Shown here piece after piece: positions 5,189-10,201 of a stretch of DNA of 10,201 nt; the first letter of the stretch is position 1; each line of letters opens with the position of its first letter. The position numbers and the translations under genes were made by a program. This DNA is from Clostridia bacterium. Its GTDB lineage: Bacteria; Bacillota_A; Clostridia; Christensenellales; CAG-138. The DNA is taken from contig JAFPXU010000122.1 of NCBI GenBank assembly GCA_017394605.1, forward strand, positions 1 to 10,201, in the 5' to 3' direction. The notes below the pieces were generated by a model. It was given only the letters and a program-made list of their open reading frames with translations. It was not told where the DNA came from and ran no database searches.

Positions 5189-6555
5189 CTGTTCGGGCGG
5201 AGACTTTTCCCGCGGAATACGAATTTGCCCGCTCCGGTTTTGATGACCGTTCCGTTCTGAACGACAAGTTCCCCGTTCAAAAGGACGTCCCTTGCCTTTC
5301 CGACCGTGTGCATGCCTTCATAGGGTGAATTGTCACAGTTGTGCAGGTTGGTCTTATAGGAAATCGTCTCCTCCGCTTCGGGATCGAAAATGACGATATC
5401 CGCATCGCTTCCTTCCGCGATCAGTCCTTTCTTCGGATACATGCCGAAAATCTTCGCCGCGTTTCCGCTCATCAGTTCCGCCATCTGCTCGATGGTGATC
5501 TTTCCCGTCCTCACTGCGGCGGTATATACGAGCTGGGCACGGTTCTGCGTACCTGCCCCGCCGTTCGGGATCTTTGTGAAGTCATCCTTCCCGAGCGCTT
5601 TCTGCTTCATTGTGAACGAGCAGTGATCCGTACCGATGAAGTCGATCTCATTCCTGCCAAGCGCCTCAAGGATTGCGTCCTGATCCGCCTTTTTCCTCGG
5701 CGGAGGGGACATGACATATTTCGCTCCGTCTGGCTCCGCAAAGCAGCTGTCGTCCAGTACCAGATACTGCGGACAGGTTTCAAGGTAAACCTCCTGCCCG
5801 CGCGCTTTTGCGCGGAGTGCTTCCTCGAGACCGGCTTTTGTGGAAAGATGCACGACCCAGGCCGGCGTACCGGCGAGCTGCGCGATCCGCATCAGTCTTC
5901 CTACCGCTTCACCCTCCACGATATCCGGTCTGGACAGCGGATGCGCGGTCGGTCCCAGCATGCCCGCTTCCTTGCATTCTCTGATCTTCTGCTGAAGCAG
6001 ATAGTAATTCTCGCAATGGACTCCGACGATGCAGTCAAGCGCGGCGGTTCGCTTCAGCGCGTCGTACATGGCGCCGTCGTCCACCCGCATATTATCGTAC
6101 ACCATATACATTTTGAAAGAGGTGACGCCCTGATCCACCATCGCACGGATCTCCGCGATCCTGTCGCTGTTCCATTCGGAAACCGCCATGTGGAAACCGT
6201 AGTTGCAACTGCTGCCGGCAGCTTTTTTATGCCAGAGGTCCAGCGCGTCCTGCATCGTCATACCCCGATCCTGCGTAGCGAAATCCAGCACGGTCGTCGT
6301 GCCGCCGGCTACCGCGGCGCGAGTCCCGGACGGAAAATCGTCCGCCGTTACCGTTGTTCCGAGGTCCAGATCAAAATGGGTATGGGTATCGATGAACCCT
6401 GCCATCACATAGCATCCTTTGGCGTCGATGACGCGGTCCGCCACCGCGGAGAGGTCCGTCCCGATCCGTTCGATCGTGTCTCCCGATATAAGAACATCCA
6501 CCCGAAACTGTCTGCCGTCCGTAACGACCGTTCCGTTTTTGATCAGTGTCTTCAT
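5185..6555 (-). CDS. hydA: Hydantoinase / dihydropyrimidinase-family amidohydrolase
   Basis: A 456-residue cyclic-amide hydrolase, the usual length for D-hydantoinases and dihydropyrimidinases. The binuclear metal site is complete: DTHTH (His58, His60), the lysine to be carboxylated in TSFKMYM (Lys148), VGVHCEN (His180), VVHLSTKAG (His236) and GTDHCSF (Asp310). The family opens cyclic ureides such as dihydrouracil, hydantoins or related rings, and allantoinases are near relatives. The exact substrate cannot be read from the sequence. The E. coli relative YgeZ/HyuA also sits in a purine-catabolism cluster with MocA. ATG 6555 is chosen for the GAGAGGGA six bases upstream. The frame's 37-residue extension crosses the promoter and looks untranslated. 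It is the first gene of the operon, divergent from adenine deaminase. Confidence 0.88.
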   Translation of the reverse strand: MKTLIKNGTVVTDGRQFRVDVLISGDTIERIGTDLSAVADRVIDAKGCYVMAGFIDTHTHFDLDLGTTVTADDFPSGTRAAVAGGTTTVLDFATQDRGMTMQDALDLWHKKAAGSSCNYGFHMAVSEWNSDRIAEIRAMVDQGVTSFKMYMVYDNMRVDDGAMYDALKRTAALDCIVGVHCENYYLLQQKIRECKEAGMLGPTAHPLSRPDIVEGEAVGRLMRIAQLAGTPAWVVHLSTKAGLEEALRAKARGQEVYLETCPQYLVLDDSCFAEPDGAKYVMSPPPRKKADQDAILEALGRNEIDFIGTDHCSFTMKQKALGKDDFTKIPNGGAGTQNRAQLVYTAAVRTGKITIEQMAELMSGNAAKIFGMYPKKGLIAEGSDADIVIFDPEAEETISYKTNLHNCDNSPYEGMHTVGKARDVLLNGELVVQNGTVIKTGAGKFVFRGKSLRPNR

Positions 6556-6593
6556 AGCATATCCCTCTCTATAGTTCTGTTGAAACTGATACA

Positions 6594-6622
6594 ATCTTAT
6601 CATTCCGCTGTGCCCGTTGCAA
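6594..6622 (-). promoter_or_regulatory. Promoter of the hydA-mocA-guaD operon
   Basis: On the minus strand TTGCAA (6622-6617) and TAAGAT (6599-6594) are spaced by 17 bases, with four of six consensus bases in each. Transcription would start near 6587, about 30 bases before the ATG. The leader is too short to hold a purine riboswitch. Confidence 0.45.
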
Positions 6623-6688
6623 CTTGACGCAGCTCCTAAAAAAAGCGCGGATCTGTGAAAAAACAATCTTCTTTCGATATGCGTGATT

Positions 6689-6697
6689 TGCTATAAT
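6689..6697 (+). promoter_or_regulatory. Extended -10 promoter of adenine deaminase
   Basis: TGC-TATAAT is a perfect -10 with the upstream TG. Only a weak TTCTTT sits at the -35 position. Transcription would start near 6704, about 20 bases before the ATG, which leaves no room for a riboswitch. It is divergent from, and about 70 bases away from, the hydantoinase operon promoter. Confidence 0.6.
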
Positions 6698-6722
6698 AGT
6701 CAAAAGGCAGGTGGTCAATTGT

Positions 6723-8441
6723 ATGGAAAAATCACGTCTCCGCGCTGCAATTCTGAACGCAGCCAGCCGCAATGCAGCTCTTGTCGTTAAAAATGCGAAA
6801 ATCGTGAACGTCTTCACCGAAGAAATCCTGGAAGGCGATGTGGCGGTCCGTGACGGCATCATTCTCGGTGTCGGCTCCTATACCGGCGCCAAGCAGGAGA
6901 TCGACGCGAAAGGCGCGTATCTCTGCCCCGGTCTGATCGACGGACACGTTCATATCGAGTCTTCCATGGCGCATCCCGCGCGTTTCGCCAACACCATTCT
7001 GGAAAAGGGGACCACGGCCATCGTCGCCGATCCGCACGAGATCGCCAACGTATGCGATGTGGAAGGTATCCAGTATATGATCGCCCAGACGGAATGGCTC
7101 CCGCTTTCCGTCTTTTTCATGCTCCCGTCCTGCGTTCCCTGCACCGCGTTCGAAACAAGCGGCGCCAAGATCACCGCGAAGGACATGGAAGAGCTGATGA
7201 ATCATCCCCGCGTGATCGGTCTCGGCGAAGTCATGGATTACTATGCAACGATCACCGGCGACGGTGAAATGCTGGACAAACTGTCGCTGTTCAAAGACCG
7301 TCCGATCGACGGTCATGCCCCGCTCCTCTCCGGCGATTCGCTTAACGCCTACTGCGTCGCCGGACCGCACACGGATCACGAGTGCTCCAATTATGAGGAA
7401 GTTCTGGAAAAGCTCCGCGCCGGCATGCGGATCCATCTCCGTCTCGGTTCCGCCACGCGCGGCATCGAGGAGGTCATGCGCAAAATCGCGGAGAACCATC
7501 TCCCGACCAGACGCATGATGTTCTGCACGGATGATAAGCATCTCGAGAACATCCAGAATGAGGGACACATCAACTATATCGTCCGCAGAGCGGTCGCAAA
7601 CGGCATTTCTCCCATGCAGGCCATTCAGATGGCCACCATCAATACAGCCAATACCTATTCTCTCAAAGGATACGGCGCCATCGCTCCCGGATACCGTGCG
7701 GATATGGTCCTGTTCGATAATCTGAAAGACTTCAATCCGATTACGGTGATCACCGGAGGCAACGTCTTCGAACCCGATGCGGACGCCATTCTGAAGCCTG
7801 ACCCGAAGATCTATAACTCCGTGCATCTGGCCGCCCGCCGTCCCGATGCGCTGGATCTGCACGTCAAGAAGAAAGCCACCGTCATCAATCTCGTGGAAAA
7901 CGAGATCATGACGAAGGCAACGGTCGAATCGGTCCCGAGCGAGAACGGTCTGTTCGTCGCGAAGGACGGTCTTGTCAAGCTTGCCGTTGTGGAACGTCAT
8001 CACTCCTCCGGCCGTACAGGAGTCGGCATCCTCCGCGGACTGCCGATCAAGAACGGTGCCATCGCCACGACCGTCGGTCATGACTCCCACAACCTGATCG
8101 TCGCCGGTGACAACGATGAGGATATGTACGCTGCGATCGACGCCCTGGAGGCATGCGGCGGAGGTTATGTCGTGGTAAGCAACAAAAAGATCCTTGCGCG
8201 CCTGACTATGCCGATCGCGGGTCTGATGTCGGACGCGCCGACCGCCGTCATCATCGATAAGCAGCGCAAACTGCTGGCGGCAGCGAAAAAACTCGGCGTC
8301 AAATCCGGTTCTGATCCGTTTGTAACGCTTTCGTTCGTCGCGCTTCCGGTCATTCCGGAAGTCCGTCTCACCGACATGGGCGTATTCGATGTCCTGCATA
8401 TGAAATTCGCCGATTCCGGCAAGGCCTACGACGATCAGTAA
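6723..8441 (+). CDS. ade: Adenine deaminase
   Basis: A 572-residue enzyme of the bacterial adenine deaminase (Ade) family, full length for the family. It converts adenine to hypoxanthine and ammonia. Motifs seen are GLIDGHVHIESSM (His75, His77), VADPHEIANV, FMLPSCVPCT, GLGEVMDY (Glu169), DGHAP (His198) and CTDDK (Asp270). TINTANTYSL and the C-terminal half with VGHDSHNLIVAG distinguish Ade from the eukaryote-like adenosine-deaminase type. ATG 6723 is preceded by CAGGTGG at the right spacing, so I prefer it to the GTG four codons earlier. The gene has its own promoter and terminator. It faces away from the guanine deaminase operon, so the two purine-base deaminases are controlled from one intergenic region. 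Together they channel adenine and guanine into hypoxanthine and xanthine. Confidence 0.95.
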   Translation: MEKSRLRAAILNAASRNAALVVKNAKIVNVFTEEILEGDVAVRDGIILGVGSYTGAKQEIDAKGAYLCPGLIDGHVHIESSMAHPARFANTILEKGTTAIVADPHEIANVCDVEGIQYMIAQTEWLPLSVFFMLPSCVPCTAFETSGAKITAKDMEELMNHPRVIGLGEVMDYYATITGDGEMLDKLSLFKDRPIDGHAPLLSGDSLNAYCVAGPHTDHECSNYEEVLEKLRAGMRIHLRLGSATRGIEEVMRKIAENHLPTRRMMFCTDDKHLENIQNEGHINYIVRRAVANGISPMQAIQMATINTANTYSLKGYGAIAPGYRADMVLFDNLKDFNPITVITGGNVFEPDADAILKPDPKIYNSVHLAARRPDALDLHVKKKATVINLVENEIMTKATVESVPSENGLFVAKDGLVKLAVVERHHSSGRTGVGILRGLPIKNGAIATTVGHDSHNLIVAGDNDEDMYAAIDALEACGGGYVVVSNKKILARLTMPIAGLMSDAPTAVIIDKQRKLLAAAKKLGVKSGSDPFVTLSFVALPVIPEVRLTDMGVFDVLHMKFADSGKAYDDQ

Positions 8442-8471
8442 GAGCAGACGCTTTCCCCTGCATCTGCTTTC

Positions 8472-8499
8472 GTCCGGAGCTCCGTCTCCGGACTTTTTT
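8472..8499 (+). terminator. Rho-independent terminator after ade
   Basis: GTCCGGAG (8472-8479) pairs perfectly with CTCCGGAC (8486-8493) around a 6-base loop, followed by TTTTTTG. It lies 30 bases after the ade stop and separates ade from the next gene's promoter. Confidence 0.92.
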
Positions 8500-8532
8500 G
8501 CGCTTTTTCTGCCTGACAAACAAACCTGCATA

Positions 8533-8561
8533 TTGTATATGATCGCAAATTGTGATATAGT
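8533..8561 (+). promoter_or_regulatory. Promoter of the aminotransferase gene
   Basis: TTGTAT (8533-8538) and TATAGT (8556-8561) are spaced by exactly 17 bases, five and four bases short of nothing but minor consensus changes. Transcription would start near 8568, about 34 bases before the ATG. The gene is thus expressed independently of ade. Confidence 0.6.
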
Positions 8562-8601
8562 TTCTCTCAAATTTATTTTCATTCTGAGGACGTGATGAAC
8601 G

Positions 8602-9882
8602 ATGAAGTATGCGGAAATGACCAAAGAACAGCTGGAAAAAGAGTATTCCGTCATTCGTGCCCGGTATGACAGGCTCTGCGAGGAAAAGCTTTCGCTGAAT
8701 CTGACCCGGGGAAAGCCAGAGAAAAAGCAGCTCGATCTGAGCAACGGGATGTATACCGCGCTCAACGACTGCGATTTTGAAATGGATGGGATCGATGTCC
8801 GGAACTACGGCCTGCTGGACGGCCTTCCGTCATGCAAGCGTCTGTTTTCCGATATTCTGGGCTGCGCGCCGGAAGAAATCATTATCGGGGGCAACTCGAG
8901 CCTGAACCTGATGTACGATCTGATCGCAAAAGCCTACACAAACGGACTTCTCCACAGCGAACGCCCCTGGTGCAAGGAAGAGAAAATCAAATTCCTCTGC
9001 CCTGTCCCGGGATATGACCGTCACTTTAATATTTCCATCTCGTTCGGAATGGAATGCATTCCCGTTCCCCTGCACGAAGACGGTCCGGATATGGACATCG
9101 TCGAGGAACTGGTCAAGGATCCGCTGGTCAAGGGAATGTGGTGCACGCCGAAATACAGCAATCCGGACGGTTACATCTACAGCAGCGAGGTCCGTCGGAG
9201 GATCGCCTCTCTGAACACCGCCGCTCCTGATTTTGCCCTGATCTGGGACAATGCCTATGCCGTCCACTGTTTTGACGGTACCCTTCCGGAGTTTCCGGAC
9301 ATGATCGGCGAATGCAGAAAAGCGGGACATCCGGATATGATCTACGAGTTCGCGTCTCTTTCCAAGGTCACGTTTGCCGGCTCGGGCATCGCGGCGCTCG
9401 CCTCCAGTCAGGACAACCTCGCGCATATCAAAAAGATCCTGACCTTCCAGACGATCGGATTCGAAAAAGTTGCGCAGTATCTGCATGTGAAGTTCCTGAA
9501 GGACAAGGAAACCATTCTGAAACACATGGAAAAGCATGCCGCCATTATGAAACCGAAATTCGATGCCGTTCAGAACGCGCTCGAAACGGAACTCGGCAGC
9601 CTCGGCATCGCGGAATGGACGCATCCGAAAGGAGGCTATTTCGTCAGCCTGTACGCCATGCACGGAACCGCGAAACGGATCAACTCCCTGTGCGCCGAAG
9701 CCGGCGTCGCCATGACAAAGGCGGGCGCAACCTATCCGCACGGTTATGACCCGGATGACAGCAACCTCCGGATCGCACCGTCCTATCCGGAACTTCCGGA
9801 CGTTGTCAAAGCGATGCAGGTGCTTTGCGTCAGCGCAAGGCTCGCCGCGCTCGAGCTTCTTCTCGGAAAGCTCGGCAAATGA
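8602..9882 (+). CDS. Fold-type I PLP aminotransferase (aspartate aminotransferase-like, MocR-type class)
   Basis: A 426-residue cytoplasmic aminotransferase. PLP-site motifs appear in order: GGNSSLNLMYD (about 96-106), PVPGYDRHF (134-142), CTPKYSNPDGY with Asn187, IWDNAYAVHCF with Asp216, and SLSKVTFAGSG with the Schiff-base Lys255. LRIAPSYP near the C-terminus supplies the carboxylate-binding Arg. The pattern matches the divergent group annotated as aspartate aminotransferase type Ic or alanine-glyoxylate aminotransferase. The true amino donor and acceptor cannot be read from sequence. GAGGA at 8586-8590 is 11 bases before ATG 8602, a little far. An ATG at 8595 is in another frame. It has its own promoter and terminator, so a role in purine catabolism is only possible, not implied. 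Confidence 0.88.
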   Translation: MKYAEMTKEQLEKEYSVIRARYDRLCEEKLSLNLTRGKPEKKQLDLSNGMYTALNDCDFEMDGIDVRNYGLLDGLPSCKRLFSDILGCAPEEIIIGGNSSLNLMYDLIAKAYTNGLLHSERPWCKEEKIKFLCPVPGYDRHFNISISFGMECIPVPLHEDGPDMDIVEELVKDPLVKGMWCTPKYSNPDGYIYSSEVRRRIASLNTAAPDFALIWDNAYAVHCFDGTLPEFPDMIGECRKAGHPDMIYEFASLSKVTFAGSGIAALASSQDNLAHIKKILTFQTIGFEKVAQYLHVKFLKDKETILKHMEKHAAIMKPKFDAVQNALETELGSLGIAEWTHPKGGYFVSLYAMHGTAKRINSLCAEAGVAMTKAGATYPHGYDPDDSNLRIAPSYPELPDVVKAMQVLCVSARLAALELLLGKLGK

Positions 9883-9927
9883 ACTCCCCGCGACGCATTG
9901 CGGGCATCATGGAACTGTTGATATAAT

Positions 9928-9958
9928 AAAGGGCAGGAACCCAACCTGCCCTTTTCTT
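9928..9958 (+). terminator. Rho-independent terminator after the aminotransferase
   Basis: AAAGGGCAGG (9928-9937) pairs perfectly with CCTGCCCTTT (9945-9954) around a 7-base loop, and a T-rich tail runs into the ISL3 end. The terminator overlaps the first bases of the terminal inverted repeat at 9957, so the element appears to have inserted right at the terminator. Confidence 0.9.
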
Positions 9959-9984
9959 AGAATCTTCACGGATTTATGTGGAAA
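9957..9984 (+). repeat. Left terminal inverted repeat of the right ISL3 element
   Basis: TTAGAATCTTCACGGA followed by TTTATGTGGAAA matches the reverse complement of 115-142 over 22 of 28 ungapped positions, including runs of 10 and 8 identical bases. It precedes the transposase start at 10079, as expected of the left end. The two ends therefore belong to the same or very close elements in direct orientation. Confidence 0.8.
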
Positions 9985-10018
9985 GGAAAGAAGGGAAATA
10001 AAATAAAGAATTGAAAAA

Positions 10019-10084
10019 GAGCACAGAACGCTTCATCATTTGAAATAGCTACAAACCAAAAGAAAGGAAGCGGTCTCTGTGCTC
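10019..10084 (+). promoter_or_regulatory. Leader hairpin covering the transposase start
   Basis: GAGCACAGA (10019-10027) pairs with TCTGTGCTC (10076-10084), and CGCTTC (10029-10034) pairs with GAAGCG (10067-10072), giving 15 pairs with a small 1/3-base bulge and a 32-base loop. The 3' arm contains most of the ribosome binding site (GGAAG at 10066-10070) and the GTG start. A possible promoter, TTGAAA (10011-10016) with CATCAT (10034-10039) spaced by 17, would start inside the loop and omit the 5' arm. Confidence 0.55.
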
Positions 10085-10201
10085 CATAACCATATTATGT
10101 CACTTTCGCTGGAATGCCAACAGTTTGTTTCGGAAAGATTTGAAAACAAATCCGGTCACAGTGTTCTTCATGTCGTAAGCAAAGCGGAAACAGAATCAGT
10201 C
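10079..10201 (+). CDS. ISL3-family transposase, N-terminal fragment
   Basis: Forty-one codons are visible, reading VLHNHIMSLSLECQQF (first residue read as Met) and continuing to the window edge. The preferred start is GTG 10079, because AAAGGAAG ends 8 bases upstream. ATG 10097 is in frame but has no binding site. The N-terminal region of ISL3 transposases is variable, so the family is assigned mainly from the matching terminal repeat and from the C-terminal fragment of the sister element at 1-133. Its start lies in a strong leader hairpin. Confidence 0.65.
   Translation, partial: MLHNHIMSLSLECQQFVSERFENKSGHSVLHVVSKAETESV

Noticed and set aside
6556..6722. A possible purine riboswitch upstream of the deaminases.
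   Set aside because: Both predicted leaders are only about 20-35 bases and lack the three-way junction and conserved loops of the purine aptamer.
6732..8765. A 677-codon open frame on the minus strand opposite adenine deaminase.
   Set aside because: It mirrors ade almost completely, has no family motifs, is rich in Arg/Asp/His as antisense frames usually are, and crosses a terminator and two promoters. The plus-strand gene explains the region.
9898..9927. A TATAAT at 9922-9927 after the aminotransferase stop, with TTGCGG 18 bases upstream.
   Set aside because: The -35 is poor and transcription would start inside the terminator stem, so a working promoter is unlikely.
143..9956. The whole interior as a composite transposon carrying a purine-catabolism cargo.
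   Set aside because: It contains tRNA-Val, tRNA-Gln and a 6S-like RNA, which are core chromosomal genes, and base composition looks even throughout. I keep the IS pairing as a finding but not the cargo claim.
1..10201. CRISPR arrays, toxin-antitoxin pairs, phage genes and defence systems.
   Set aside because: No regularly spaced direct repeats were seen, and no reading frame carries motifs of such systems.

Overview
This window looks like chromosomal DNA of an anaerobic, probably gut-associated member of the Bacillota (Clostridia or Erysipelotrichia type). The signs are strong GGAGG-like ribosome binding sites, TATAAT/extended -10 promoters, tRNA genes with encoded CCA, an ISL3-type insertion sequence, and purine-salvage/purine-catabolism genes typical of such bacteria. 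The taxon is an inference from style, not a match.

Layout. Positions 1-142 are the 3' end of an ISL3-family transposase with its right terminal repeat. Next comes an xdhC-family molybdenum-hydroxylase maturation gene (243-1265, +) with its own terminator. A six-helix membrane protein of unknown function lies convergently (1332-2000, -). Positions 2182-2614 hold a stable-RNA operon on the minus strand: promoter, tRNA-Val(GAC), a 6S RNA-like gene, tRNA-Gln(CTG), terminator. A small zinc-ribbon-like membrane protein (2742-3323, +) then runs tail-to-tail into a three-gene minus-strand operon: hydantoinase/dihydropyrimidinase -> MocA-like cytidylyltransferase -> guanine deaminase (6555-3312), whose genes overlap by 4 bases each. 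Divergent from it is adenine deaminase (6723-8441, +), followed by a terminator and an aminotransferase (8602-9882, +) with a terminator. The last ~245 bases are the left end and first 41 codons of a second, same-orientation ISL3 element.

How it fits together. Adenine deaminase and guanine deaminase convert adenine and guanine to hypoxanthine and xanthine. XdhC and MocA families mature the molybdenum cofactor of xanthine-dehydrogenase-type hydroxylases, and the hydantoinase-type ring-opening amidohydrolase could act on a later cyclic intermediate. The set resembles the E. coli xdh/ygeZ/ygfJ/guaD purine-catabolism region, but the molybdenum hydroxylase subunits themselves are not in the window. 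The ISL3 copies at both ends are direct repeats about 9.8 kb apart. Because tRNA and 6S genes lie between them, the interior is more likely ordinary chromosome flanked by two insertions than a travelling composite transposon.
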